DNA from: Sipunculus nudus
Taxonomy: Eukaryota > Annelida > Sipuncula > Golfingiida > Sipunculidae
Reading direction: 5' to 3'
DNA length: 64,000 nt
Assembly (NCBI GenBank): GCA_026874595.1
Contig: CM049314.1
Location: 76,214,300 to 76,278,299, forward strand
The first letter of the stretch is position 1. Every line of letters begins with the position of its first letter. The notes beneath the pieces were generated by a model. That model saw nothing but the letters and a program-made list of their open reading frames with translations. It did not search any database and was not told the DNA's origin. Below, one piece after another: positions 1 to 11,290 of this stretch. The translations under genes and the position numbers were made by a program.

Positions 1-329
1 AGCATGCGTTTCCTTTTTTTTAAACCAAAGACTAACTGGTTGGTTATATTTATTGATAGATGTGAACAATATGTTGAACTCCTACCAGCGATTTCGGAAA
101 GAAGCTGACAACCAAGGATGCAGTCTGTTCTCATTACCTCCAGGGCCGTCAATACATGGTGGATGGGGGTATATACCCCCCCCCCCCCCCCCCCACACAC
201 ACTCTGTGACAAGTTTGTAAAATAAAGAGATGGACCAAATAGAGTGAAAAAAGCTAGGAAAATGTCAGATAGGTAATAGTTATAAGGAATGACCAAGGAC
301 AATTACAGATTTAGGCGAAATCTCACTAA

Positions 330-690
330 TAGCAATACAAGCGCCTGTGCTTGTATCGACCTTTTTTGAACGGTCATCAGTACATTAACTCCTAACTTCT
401 CTGGAATACCAGGAGCTAACATCCCCAAATTTTATGCAAAATTCTGTCACGTATTAAATATTGTGGGATTGTGCTTTTTGTAACGCCACCTGCATCAACT
501 TACATTTTATGGGGAAGAGCTTGCTAGCCTTGAAAATCTTCTTCTTCCCTGAAATCATTCAACCAAATTGTTCAGTATTTCACAGAAATTATCCCAGAGA
601 CGAGCTCTCCTAATTTTGTTCAAATGGTTTGGGTTTGATGAATTTCAGCCGTGTTACAGGAAATTGAACTGAAGTCATTTGGAAAAGTAA
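330..690. repeat. Fragment of the dispersed 'CTTCTTCT / GCCACCTGCAT' repeat family
   Basis: Shares ordered blocks with 15,230-15,480: ACCAAATTTTATGC, GCCACCTGCATC, AATCTTCTTCT and a TGTTCAAATGGTT block followed by GTTACAGGAA. It is therefore a displaced piece of the repeat family that makes up the composite insertion at 15,013-18,331. It is non-coding. Confidence 0.5.
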
Positions 691-807
691 GCGTAATAAC
701 ATAAAAATCTAAGAAATTAAAGGAGCTAGCATAACCAAGTATTTTGCATGTATGTTAGCCACATAAAATCTTATACTTAATTGAAATATATGTGAATTGT
801 GATTAAG

Positions 808-834
<27 letters not shown>

Positions 835-839
<5 letters not shown>

Positions 840-1564
840 CATGGACGTCACCCGGACATCGGAGGATGGCGCCACGAAGTGGTGTGGCCGCCCCCGTTTC
901 CACGCTTATGGATCCACCCCGCTATCAGTGACTACTGACGCGCTTTTAGAAACATAAAAACTATTCTTGGACCATTCAGTACTGGTTTTGCAGTTCTGCC
1001 GGCGCTATCGTTTCTCTCAAGCAAAACCACAAACTTCTGCGGTTTTCACCCATTGTTGAAAGCCTATAAAACGAACTCGCCTGCAGTACGAGGCGGGACT
1101 ATTGACTTTGCTACGCCACGTTGCTGTTATCCCCGGGGACCGTGACCGTGGGCTCTTGGTCCCCAAGCCCACGGAATGCCATAAACCACGCCATGAACTT
1201 TATTATTTAGGAAGAGGAGAGACTTTATGTTTGTTTGGTGCCACATGGATTAATACAGGACTTCAGTTTTGTGTGTGCCCGAATTATGTGTTGATGATGG
1301 ACTTCAGTTTCTCGTATACCGGATTCAGTTAAGTATTTCGTTGCAGTTTGTTATTTAGAGACTCAGTTTTTCTTCAGAGACTTTGTTATAAATTACGTTA
1401 TGTATTGACTATTATATTATTTGTGTATGAATGTCAATATTGTAATATAGTAATATAGTACTGTTTTTGCACCCATATTTTGGTTACGTATTCATTTGAA
1501 GAGAACGTGTCTCAGCATATGTGTTACGGTTCGGCCTGAGTTGTTTGGTGTGAAAAGGGACCGT

Positions 1565-1568
<4 letters not shown>
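835..1568 (+). mobile_element. Solo LTR-like element inserted in an (AT)n tract
   Basis: A 734 bp segment begins TGTTGC and ends GTAACA, so it has the TG...CA termini and short terminal inverted repeat (TGTT/AACA) typical of retrovirus-like LTRs. It sits exactly between two (AT)n runs that are otherwise continuous in the paralogous region near 23,580. TATAAAA at 1,065-1,071 could serve as the LTR promoter. No gag/pol sequence is adjacent, so this would be a solo LTR. A target-site duplication cannot be read because both flanks are (AT)n. It could be another TG...CA element class. Confidence 0.55.
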
Positions 1569-1596
<28 letters not shown>

Positions 1597-1719
1597 TCGA
1601 AATGTGTCATACAGACGCTTAATATATATATGTGTGTGTGTGTGTGTAAAATGTGTGTGTGTGTTCCATGTCATCCCCCCACCCTGGAAGATAAATTGAC
1701 GCCACTGGTTCTTTGCCCC

Positions 1720-3284
1720 AACCCCCTCCTTGTTAACTCCTCCAACCTGGCACGTATGTTGATAAGTCTGGGTATAAAATAGATTCATGGACAACACGGG
1801 TCCATGGCATATTTCGAGCCAATCTTGTTTGATTGCGTGAATTCGCCTAGAGTAGGGCGCATGCACGTTAATAATTCATCCAACTGCCGTATAATGTAGG
1901 CCTGTAGTTAAACTCTGCACTCCTTTGGCAGTATAGCTCATATCGACGTATACCACACCAGAGTTGTCCGGAAACAATGATTTATAAGTTATGCTGTTGA
2001 GTATGTTGTATGTGTGTGTGTGTGTACATGTATGTTCATATTCTGTACTGGGTAGGTGAGTACATGGCATATACGGGACCCTACCTCACGTTTTTGCGCG
2101 TTCGATGAGCACATCATGCAATTAATGCCTCTGCTCACGTTAACCCTCCATTATCATCATAACAATATACAACCTGCCCACTCTTTGATTCATTATACCA
2201 TAAACACAGATGTTACATCCTGGGATGTATATGTTAAAGCATACAGTTAGAAATAGAGTCAATATTGACAATTAATATACAACCTCTTCTCATCCTATCG
2301 TGCTATACACAAGTAAAATGATCCAAGCTGCAAACATGTACAGAATGGAAGTGATAGATGTTAAGAAACAGAACGTATGAGACGGGAATAATCACTACAA
2401 GATTGTCACAGACTGTTTCCCAATACGATGATGAGCAAACGACATTTCAGCCATTTGAAATGTACAGCTGAGCCACGTTAACAACAGGTCAGGGTCCTGA
2501 GACAAATGACTTGACTGTTCCATGCATTTAATAACTTTTCAATGGGTCCATGGCCTGTCGGTGGCACTGTCTTTTGAATGTGAACGAACGTATCCATACA
2601 ATAAGAATGGTCTGCTGCTGTTAAACCTTCAGGATTTTAGGGTTTATGTGCATTGGGTGAGGAATAATCACGAAATCATAAGATTTTATTCCTTTGCCAT
2701 TGGGCAGCGGCGGGGTTCGAACCGGGGATCTTCATCTGCGAGGTCCAACGCTACTACGGCAAGCTACCTTCAAAGCCAAGCACTTAATCCAGTTTGCAAA
2801 TCATAATCAAATTGCAGTATATTTAGAGAAATGACATTAAAGTTATTGTGAGCCAAAATCTGCACGTGGGTAGTCTCATCCGGAAATAATTCGACAAGCG
2901 TTTATAAAAAAAAGAACCTTTTCTTGCTTTCATGACTGACCGCACACCATATGACTACGATCAATGTCCGCCAGTAACCACAACAAGATCCTAACATAGT
3001 GTTCTATTGAAGCCCGGAGCCGTACTGCTGAATAGGCTTAATGACTACGTTGATCCAGGGACTTGTATGCCTGCTTTATATGTAACACGGATTCTTTTTT
3101 TGTACATATATGTCATGGTTAATACAACACCTTGGCAAGGTCTCAGTTACCACCACAGACAAACACTGGTCTGTTGATGTTAGATGTCGTTTTTAAGCTT
3201 CATATGTCTTAACCAACGGAGAGAACTTGTGATTACACCAACTGACACTGCCAACTCCTGTGGATCCGAACTTATTTCTCGTAG
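1720..3284. other. Upstream flank of MCT-A, no coding gene recognised
   Basis: Collinear with 23,700-25,119 upstream of MCT-B. It contains a short (GT)n, a tRNA-like SINE remnant near 2,700, and presumably the promoter and 5' untranslated exon(s) of MCT-A. Neither a convincing TATA box nor a start site could be assigned by eye. The short open frames here are not conserved as coding between the copies. Confidence 0.5.
2697..2792 (-). mobile_element. tRNA-derived SINE remnant
   Basis: On the minus strand there is a B-box-like GGTTCGAACCCC preceded by a degenerate A-box region, as in a tRNA gene. No tRNA cloverleaf could be completed. The paralogous position 24,718-24,806 holds a similarly decayed tRNA-like segment. 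Read as a SINE head rather than a functional tRNA gene. Confidence 0.4.
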
Positions 3285-3355
3285 GTATCGGCGGATTCGG
3301 ACAAAACATAGTATTTAAAGATTCACTTGTCTGCCTGAACTGACGTGACGTGATC
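3285..3355 (+). other. 5' UTR part of the first coding exon of MCT-A
   Basis: A splice acceptor (TATTTCTCGTAG then GTATCGG) precedes the ATG by about 70 bases and is conserved at 25,106-25,119 in the second copy. The ATG exon therefore probably starts here, with one or more untranslated exons upstream. The context is also open for a GTG six bases upstream of the ATG, but ATG at 3,356 is the only normal start. Confidence 0.55.
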
Positions 3356-3557
3356 ATGAGATACAAGTCAGGTGATTTCCGAGATCGAGGCTGGGCCTGG
3401 ATGATCTTGGTCAGTAGCTGCGTCTGCCAGCTTCTGTTATCAGGTCCGTTGTTCGGCGCGGGGTATGTGGCGGTTGTTTTAAAAGAAACGTTTAATGCAA
3501 ATGTTGCCGTGACGTCACTTCCGGGCGCGCTTGTGGGATGTTTGACTACTCTTCTTG
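3356..3557 (+). CDS. MCT-A coding exon 1
   Basis: Encodes residues 1-67 plus the first base of codon 68: a short cytoplasmic N-terminus, helix 1 with the DRGWAW motif, and most of helix 2 (SLPGALVGCLTTLL). The donor is G/GTAAGT, phase 1. The 202 nt length equals the copy 2 exon. Confidence 0.93.
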
Positions 3558-6500
3558 GTAAGTTGCAATTGTTTCTTTATGTTTCAAAAATTTTATAGGG
3601 GTTTCCTTATCATAGATCTGCCCCATTGACCGTAACGTACAGTGGAATTTGCCACATTACTAAGTGAACAGATTATATTTATATAGATCACAGTGACCTA
3701 ATTTTACCACATCCTGCCAGTAGTAAATCTTAAAGGTGCCCATTCACTTACATTGTGAAATGAATCTGTGTGATTATTGGCTTATTCTGTGTATTTATTA
3801 ATGATCTAAGGGTAATTCTGGTTTAAAAAAGTTCTTATAAGACCTCCCTGAAGGATGTATGGACTTGTTTATCACCAACATGTTTGTAAACACAGCAATG
3901 TTGTCAAACATGTAACCTAAGGTGGTAGGATGCATATATGCAGAGGTAGTAAGGTCACTTGTTGCAAAACGCCATTTGCTAAGCTCTGGTTTATCTGAAT
4001 TACCGCCAGGTGCACTTGTTGATTTTTTTTTTAATTATTTTGTCGGGCCCTCCACATATTTGAACATGTTGATATAAACAAAACAAGTAGCCTGTTTGTG
4101 GTGATATCCACTTTTCTGGCCTATTTTGATAAAAGCTCTAAGGGATTACCTTTAGTTTATAAAGGTCAGATAGGTGATTGGGCCCCTTTAAGTTCTATGG
4201 TTTACTGGTTACATATTTTCAAAGGGGCCCAAGCGGAGTGCTCTTTATGAAATTTTGCTTAACAGTGGGTTATAACAAAATAAAAACAAAAATTCAACAT
4301 GCCATTTATCTGTGTAGATGGTCCAATATAGGCTGCGCCACATAAAACTTAAATTAGCGTGCTGATGAATAAAATTCATGTACTTTTGGTGCTGATAGAT
4401 GTAGATATTCCAAAAATATCTGTTATAATAAATTTAAATTTAAAAAACTCATCCAGTAATATTTTGATGAACAGCAAAATTTAGAAGCAGGTTTTGAAAT
4501 TAATTATACTGGATATATACTCATTGAACATCCCTTGTTCTATATAATAGAATAAGTAACCATGGTAATAAGTAAAAGTTTAATAGTTCTTTAAGGGAAA
4601 CACTTTATCAGCAAGCGTGAAATTTGCAAAGACATATGACATCAATTACGCAAATGCAGCTGATTATAATTCAAGAGTCACGTGCTGTACCTGCTCGTAT
4701 TATTTGGTGCTGATAGCTGCAGCAAATCTTTTGATCATGCTAAGAAAAAGTAACCATTAGCGACATCACCGAAAGTTTATTTTTTTTAATAAGTCGCGTA
4801 CCTGGTTAATTCGTTTTCAAAATTTGGTGATGCTAGCTGTAGCGATTATATATATATAAATATAAATATTATCAAATAATATGCGCCGCAAAAAAAAAAA
4901 AACACACACACACACAATTTAATCCAACCATTAATTTTTGTGTGAATCCTCATATTGAGTGTCTAACAAGTGATATAAAAATGTATATAATATGTATATG
5001 CCGTTAATGCCCGGTTGAAAGGCCGGACGACCGAACGGACGGATTCACGGGCCGTTTGGCAGAAGGATGGATGAACAGATCAAGCACATAGTTTTTTTTT
5101 CAATTGGGCCACGGGTACGTATGGGTCTGCAAACACGCGAACGTTTATTTGGTTGCAATTGCGAGTTGAATACTCTTGTACTCTGTATGTACCTTATGAC
5201 TCGGCCTACTTACAAGTGTGGCAAATACACATAACACACGCCTCTGTGAATGAGAGGCATACATGTAGCTGGTACTCGAGATCAATACAACATACCAACC
5301 CTGAAGTTTTGATCAATACATTTAGGGTGCTGTCCTGTTTTCTTTTTTTCGTCTAATTATAACAGGAAAACAAGAGTGGAACATGACTCATGACTCTACA
5401 TTAACGCTCCCCCGGTCAACTGATGCTAATAAAACTATCAGTAAGACAAGGTTTGAACTCGTCTTTGGATGCGTCGACATATGTTAGAACATGTCAGTTT
5501 CATAGACGATTTGACGGATGGACGGACATAATTTTTGGAAATTTTTTTTTTAAATGGGCAATCTAGGTAGTTTCGGTGCTGCCAGTTTTTTGTCCGTCGT
5601 AAGTAATATGGGGGGGGGGGGGGGGATGGAGCCGCCCCTTAAATCAACAGAGCAATATAGTTTAGATTATTAGAATGGCCGTAGGTCAGTCCAAATTTAC
5701 AATAATCAGTTACTATTGAGCCAAATCTGTTTATATTTGCCAGTCCTGGTGTAAGCGCATCAGTTAAAGAGGCCGAGAGTCGCTGTGGCTGCCACAATCT
5801 TCACGGTTGCTAACCTTCATCCGTCTCCTAATAACTCTGGTAACATGCCTGATTATCCTCAGGTGGTGGCTTGACAGAACATAAACAAACCCGAAGTATG
5901 TGAAGAATGCCGTCCGTTATTGTGCTGGGTGGGTGTATACACAACCCGAACACATGATATAAGCCGTGGCTTATGTTGGAAATTTTATAAAACCAACGGG
6001 TTGGAAAGTCTGGTAGAAATCGTATCTTCACGGTTACACGTTTGTTTTCTTTCCTTCACTACCAGCCAGAGTCAGACAAAGCATTTTCTTCAAGAGAGTG
6101 GGTTTGCGGCTTCTATATGTTTATATGACCCAGAGGTGGATCCATGGGGTTCTGAGATTTAATACCCTTCTTTACCCTTTTGTTTTTGCATTTTTGAATG
6201 CTAACCCTCCCTACCTTGAGATTTGTGAACTTTATCAAAGGTATTAGTCTTTCAGTGTAAAAGATAAACCCTTTTCGAAAATATCAGATCCGTGTTTGAG
6301 ACGTTGTGACACATCCTACTTGACATATCAAAACTTGTACTAAATGATTGTGTATAATATTTTCTTGTTACACCGAACCCGTTTTAACTTCGACTATAAC
6401 TGACTGCATAATACTCTATATTTCAGGACCTTTGTCAAGTTTTATGACCAGCAAGTTCGGCTATCGGGTGACTGTGATGGTAGGGGGCGCTCTGTTCTCA

Positions 6501-6604
6501 GTTGGCCTCGTTGTGACAGCGTTTAGTCCCAACATTTCGGTTGTTGTTCTTGGTTACGGCGTTCTTTGTGGTAAGTCAGAAAGACCAAATGCACATTCCA
6601 CGTT

Positions 6605-6689
<85 letters not shown>

Positions 6690-9600
6690 TCGATCAAGCC
6701 TAAATATAAACAACGTTTATATAACAATTTCATCTTTCAAAATAGTATATTACCTGATTTGGCGTTTTTAACTCAGCTGACTGTAAGTCATCTGAGCCAT
6801 AGCGATCACTCTTTGTCCGGCCGTCCGGGCATCCAAATGTTAACTTGTCACAAATCGTAACCGTTAGACCTAGAAAAATTAACTGTTTACCCGGGGAGGT
6901 CCATGAAAACTTTCCTTGGAAACCTGAAATTAGGTCTATATTACCCATATCCTCTGACCTATGGGGGTCGTAATACCCCCCCCCCAGAATTATTAAAAAA
7001 ATATACAAATGTTCCAGTATGAATTACTAATGCATTGATCTCCGTGATAACTTGCATGCATTTTGATCATGGAGTAAATTTCATCGATCCTGCAGACTGA
7101 TGGCGCCACCTGTATTTTTTTTCGAATTTTTACTAATTTTTTCTATGTTTAAAGAACTTTAAAGAAGCTGTTCATAGGGCACATACTTTAACTGACAAAC
7201 TGTACATCCGGGGAGCTCCTAGGCAAATCTCCTTGGAAACCTGAAATTAGGTCATGGTGACCTAATTTTTTGCGAATTAAGGGCCGAAAACATGATTGTA
7301 TCCATGTAGCTATTTTCTGCCAACTGAATGAAAGAAACATTATTTTTACACTGTGTAATTCCAGTTTGCACAAATGGTAGTAGCTGGATGTAGAATAGAA
7401 GGTCAATGTAACCTATATTTAAGGTCTCTTGGCAAAATGCATGATATGAGCACGCTGGGAGTCATTTTACCCATTGTTCAAGGCGCCTTGAATTCAGTTG
7501 AGCGTCATGGCCCATAGGCCAGTTCTTCACCATTGCTAGGGAAAGGATTACCTCTGTATGCTGTGTCCCTTAGCAAAATAATGTGACATCCTCAGGATTT
7601 TTAGGAATATATGGAAACTGAACTCCCTTAGGACACACTTGGCATCGTTCCCGACAGTTCAAGACCAAAACGGGCATTCCCGTGGACACTGTAAAAAATA
7701 ATTTAGGCCCGGCTTTGAGTTTTCTTCGTACTATACTTGAATTTTTTGATACCAATGACTGTCCTAACTAGCTGGGAATGGCTGTAGGTCAGGTGGTAAA
7801 TTTAAATGTACTTTATACACGCAATTTAAAGTTGAAAGGACGATATAAAATATATTTTATCATTGAAACGTTTTACTCTTATTGAGAATTTATCTCTTTA
7901 CAACTAAATGTGAGCATTCCACGGAGGTTAACTATGGATGCGTTCCCTTTTCTGCAAACTATTGTCTGAAAGCATGAAGTAAAACTGGAATTCTTCATTC
8001 TAATGAATGCAAGCCTCTGCCATTCACTTATTCGGACCAGGTTTCTCAGGTTCATTCGTGTATCAGTGACTGTACATTTATAAATATTCCTTAATGATGT
8101 TCCTGAATCCAGACCATGTGCCGGATCCACACCAAAATCTAATAGATTTGTCTTTTGCACATTCGGAAAATGCCGCGAAAATTTTATGAAAATCCTTAAA
8201 TGATAAGGCTATGTTGTGAACAAACACACACACACACACACACACACACAAATCATAATGGAACGAAATACCTCTTGGCGTAGGCAATTACAGCCCACAA
8301 GTGCTAGATAGAGTTGGGATATACATGTAAAATCCAACAAAATATGGGAAAAAAAGTTATCAGAATTCCTAGCACAATTACGGCTCTCTGACATTTTAGG
8401 CTTTCAAGTTAGGCTTTAGGATTAACAGTTCAATATAAAAGCCTATTGAGTCGCGTTTTCACGGCTGTTTATATCCTAGTATTAACCAGGCCCGGTGTCC
8501 AGCGGACATGATACTCCTGGGTTTGTAAACATCCCGATGGTTGGGTCATAACATCAAAGTATTCACCAAAGGCAAATTTATTTGTGAGTGATACTCGTTC
8601 GTTGGGCACGGCCTTCCCATTAAGTCTTCAGAGGGCTCACCATGGTATAGACCAGAGGCAGACCGTGAACCGCTCTTTGGCTTCGATTCGAAGTCACGAC
8701 AAAAATTTAAAAAATGACAAGAAAAAGGACAAGTGTTTTCCACGATTTCGTCTTGAAAAAAAAACTAGAAAAAAACAACACACATTTGAGAACATGAAAC
8801 TGGTGCCCGTACAAGATCTGTAAACGTTTTCCGTATTTTTTTCAGGTATCGGGAGTGGACTGTTTTACACGCCGGCCTATGTGATAGTCGGCTATTATTT
8901 CAACCAGAAACGGACCTTCGCTACAGGATTATCATGCTCGTTCATGGGCCCCGGACTTGCCATATTCCCGCCACTTTTTGAATACCTTTTCTACCTCTAT
9001 GCCTGGAGAGGGGCTTTAATTATACTTGCAGGAATTACCTTGCATGTGTGTGTCGCTGGGGCGTTATTACGCCCTATTCCACAGCAGGGAACTATTAACC
9101 ATGAGGAGACGAAAAAAAGAATTGATCTCAAGCATGAAACCAATAACAAGTCTACGCCATTTTTTACTGAATTGGGTTATCAAATTCGAACGGGTTCTTT
9201 CTTCTGCGTTGTCCTTAGTAATCTGCTAGTCGGAGCGGGTATTTCGGCTGTTTATATGCATTTATCAAACTTTTCGGTAGTGAATGGATTAACATTTGCC
9301 CAAGCAGGCATTTTAACAGTCATTATTGGTATCACTATGGTAAGCGGACGGTTTATTATGCCTATTATCGCCCAGTTCTTATCAGTTAGTAGTGTATGGA
9401 TGATGTTTACGTGTATCGCGCTTGGCGCTGTGGCCACTGTTACATTGCCTTTTTACATAAGGTCGTCGGTAGGGGCCGCTGTGTTCGCTTCAATGTTCGG
9501 TCTGTTTACACTGTCGTACGCTTCCTTCACATCTCAGCTGATCGTGGACTTCAATGGGTTGCAGTACCTGAACACCGTGTATGGAGTTGCGATGTTTGGC

Positions 9601-11290
9601 TATGGCATCGGCGCCATACTTGTTCCGCCAATCACAGGTAAGTGTGTCTAAAACAGGAATTAATTATGTTTGTCTCTCCTTTTATTCGTATGTCTATTCA
9701 ACAATTGTCTGCTTGCTTAGCTTTATTATCTTGGTCATCTGCGGAATGTCTGCATCACTCCTTACCCAGCAGTCTCATAACATACCTTCAACTAATCCAT
9801 TTCATTCAAGCACTGCTTGTACGACGAGAATTTGCTGTAGACTGAAATTCGGCCCATGGACCATGATGTCCATCCAGTAGATATATATCGGAGGACGTGA
9901 AGGTCTATGTATGGACTAGTTTGGACTACTCTTTGTTTTGGATCTGTTACGCATGCTCAAAATCGGACCACTTTTTATTGTAAACAGACACACGTGGACT
10001 GTGTTTACTCACACGCAAAGCCATAATAAGGTGTTAAACAGCTCAAAGGGAGTTACTGAGACCGTATGCTGGGGTGGTTTTGCTGGGAACTTTTTGGGAA
10101 ATGTTAACTGAAATAGATGTGAAAGAATAGTTACAATTTCGCACCTGATTATGTCCCTTTTAACTCTTTCGTAAGATGGGCGTTGAGACAAGCAAATGTT
10201 GAATAAATCTTGAGCGTAATTTGATTTCGTTAGGTTTTTCTAGCATTGAGCCGCTGAGCAGGTCTACTGTTGTATAAACCAGTTTCAGTCATGTTCTAAA
10301 TCGCACTTAAATAAGGAATGAATGTAAACAAGTAAACAACTCTCTCGATTTGTAGGAGCGCTCGTAGACTTGACTGGTGTTTATGACTACTGTTTCTATA
10401 TTGCGGGTAAGTAATTAATTTTTATAGCCTTGTGTTAACAGCTTTTACAACCATGCCTTGGCAGATAAAAACCCATTTAGTATTTGGTAACGGTAGATTT
10501 ACTTGAAGAGCCACTCTACGTAAGAAATCTAAGAGCAATTAGTGATTTCATTGACTGGAAATGACGGGCGGGTGATATATCATAATATCGCCCACATGTC
10601 CCTGACGAAACAAGTGCTAGAATGAAGCCCCGCGACCACAGACACAATGTACTGATTAGGTGGGCGATATAACAAGCATCAATAGATCGTCGACTGGGTG
10701 GGCGAAATTAAAAGCATCAAAAGATCGTCGTTATTAATTATCGCTTATAAAAATGGGTTTTAATGTTAGGAACATATACGTCACTGTTCCATTCACTCTT
10801 TTCACTCTCTTTCGAAGTCCTGAATAAGAACGAGGTAAAGCGGCTCTTTGCAAAATATTTGACAATTGTTTGAGCGTTTTTTTTTTGGGGGGGGGGGGCG
10901 GATAACGGCATATTTTGGGTGAACTAGCACTTTAGGTTAGTAAAACTGGTTTGATTAATGATAATATTTGCTGGATGACGGTAAATTACTCTTTCATGAT
11001 ATTTGGCACTGATTTCGTTTCTTCATTTAGAGGTTGTTGAATGATACCTCAAATTGGCATGGAGGTCTTAAATGGTAAAATTGTTGTATCGGTAATTACG
11101 TGTGATGATGATGTGATTATGGTGATGATGATGATGGTGGTGATGATGATGATGGTAGTGATGATGTATCTTCCATGTTTCAGGTATTATGATGATGCTG
11201 TCCGCTTTATGTCTCGTTCCGTTGCCTTTATTACGGAGACGTCGTGAGGCGACCTCTGGCGGCCAATGTGAGATCACCATCAACAGCTAA
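3356..11290 (+). CDS. Monocarboxylate transporter-like protein MCT-A (SLC16 family), whole gene
   Basis: Five exons join 3356-3557, 6427-6570, 8846-9637, 10356-10406 and 11184-11290: 1,296 nt, 431 residues plus TAA. All introns are GT-AG and phase 1. The product is a major facilitator superfamily carrier at a membrane; family members move lactate, pyruvate, ketone bodies or related small acids, often with a proton. Seen directly are the helix 1 motif DRGWAW (residues 11-16; family form DGGWGW, here with R for the first G), the helix 5 motif YFNQKRTFATG (133-143), and about twelve hydrophobic segments split by a hydrophilic loop at ~190-232. Length is slightly below the usual 450-500 because both termini are short. 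It is one of two tandem paralogs. The substrate cannot be told from sequence; orphan MCT12/13-like relatives are possible. Confidence 0.93.
3734..4187. mobile_element. 454 bp MITE with TTAA target duplication in MCT-A intron 1
   Basis: The element is flanked by TTAA at 3,730-3,733 and 4,188-4,191. Its ends are inverted repeats: AGGTGCCCATTCAC at the left and, read inward on the other strand, AGGGGCCCAATCAC at the right. Copy 2 has the empty site, a single TTAA at 25,566-25,569 inside otherwise matching flanks. TTAA duplication is typical of piggyBac- and Kolobok-type transposition. Non-coding, so non-autonomous. Confidence 0.8.
4188..6426. other. Remainder of MCT-A intron 1
   Basis: No exon is recognised. 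It holds a poly-G run near 5,611-5,626, short AT-rich repeats and sequence collinear with MCT-B intron 1 (25,570-27,878). The short open frames are not supported as coding. Confidence 0.6.
6427..6570 (+). CDS. MCT-A coding exon 2
   Basis: Residues 68-115 plus one base. The acceptor is TATTTCAG and the donor G/GTAAGT. It encodes the end of helix 2, helix 3 (VTVMVGGALFSVGLVVTAF) and the start of helix 4. The 144 nt length and both phases equal copy 2. Confidence 0.93.
6608..6688. repeat. (AT)n microsatellite, MCT-A intron 2
   Basis: An uninterrupted run of about 40 AT dinucleotides starts just after exon 2. The paralogous tract in copy 2 is split by a DNA transposon at 28,109-30,748, so this is the uninterrupted state. 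Confidence 0.95.
6870..7440. repeat. Intron 2 repeat unit carrying a GGCGCC palindrome
   Basis: Blocks GGTCCATGAAAA, GGAAACCTGAAATTAGGTC, TTGATCATGGAGT, GCAGACTGATGGCGCCACCTG and an A/T-rich run recur in order. Part of a second unit follows near 7,190. Copy 2 has about two full units at 30,930-31,950. Non-coding. Confidence 0.6.
7441..8479. other. MCT-A intron 2, no gene seen
   Basis: Collinear with 32,080-33,650 of copy 2, which has an extra ~0.5 kb near 33,000. It includes a (CA)n run at 8,223-8,250. No exon-like conserved frame is recognised. Confidence 0.55.
8480..8705 (-). mobile_element. SINE with shared central domain
   Basis: Contains the block GGTCATAACATC followed by an A/G-rich stretch and CACC, preceded by a CCAGCGGACATGATACTCC segment. 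The same block, GGTCATAACATCGAGCGC, is in the tRNA-headed SINE at 19,425-19,642. A degenerate B-box (ACTTCGAATCGAAG, minus strand) lies near 8,690. Paralogous copy at 33,655-33,845. Confidence 0.5.
8846..9637 (+). CDS. MCT-A coding exon 3 (helices 4-11)
   Basis: Residues 116-379 plus one base, 792 nt, acceptor TTTTTTTCAG and donor G/GTAAGT. It encodes most of the carrier: helix 4 with GIGSGLFYTPAYVIVGYYF, the conserved YFNQKRTFATG helix 5 motif, helix 6, the variable cytoplasmic loop (~190-232), and helices 7 to 11 ending in GYGIGAILVPPITG. Fifteen of the 21 differences from MCT-B lie here. Confidence 0.95.
9638..10355. other. MCT-A intron 3
   Basis: 718 bp intron with no feature recognised beyond the GT and AG ends. 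It is collinear with 34,784-36,175 of copy 2, which is longer. Confidence 0.7.
10356..10406 (+). CDS. MCT-A coding exon 4 (51 nt micro-exon)
   Basis: Residues 380-396 plus one base: GALVDLTGVYDYCFYIA, the end of helix 11, the short loop and the start of helix 12. The acceptor is GATTTGTAG, the donor G/GTAAGT. The encoded residues are identical in copy 2 (36,176-36,226). Confidence 0.92.
11100..11172. repeat. (GAT)n-rich imperfect microsatellite before exon 5
   Basis: Runs of GATGATG and GGTGATGATG just upstream of the exon 5 acceptor. The copy 2 tract at 36,833-36,900 is shorter and more AT-rich. The histidine- and methionine-rich open frames here are products of the repeat, not genes. Confidence 0.85.
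11184..11290 (+). CDS. MCT-A coding exon 5 and stop
   Basis: Residues 397-431 and TAA at 11,288-11,290. The acceptor is CATGTTTCAG. It encodes the rest of helix 12 (GIMMMLSALCLVPL) and a short basic tail with four consecutive arginines, ending EITINS. Confidence 0.93.

Larger units (their letters stand above)
145..1705. mobile_element. GGCGTCAAT-type MITE, interrupted by later insertions
   Basis: The left end carries GCCGTCAAT followed by a G/C homopolymer and a TATATACCCCC block. The right end carries ATTGACGCC after a CCACCCTGGAAGAT block. The same arrangement occurs compactly at 23,291-23,691 and, inverted, at 38,958-39,334. Here the element is swollen by an LTR-like insertion in its (AT)n core and by a fragment of another repeat family at about 330-690. 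No coding capacity is seen. Confidence 0.5.

Noticed and set aside
9026-9437. Alternative-frame open frames inside MCT exon 3 (both strands, both copies)
   Set aside because: Shadows of the long coding exon.
11041-11283. His- and Met-rich open frames next to MCT-A exon 5
   Set aside because: Caused by the (GAT)n tract; the real coding frame here is exon 5.
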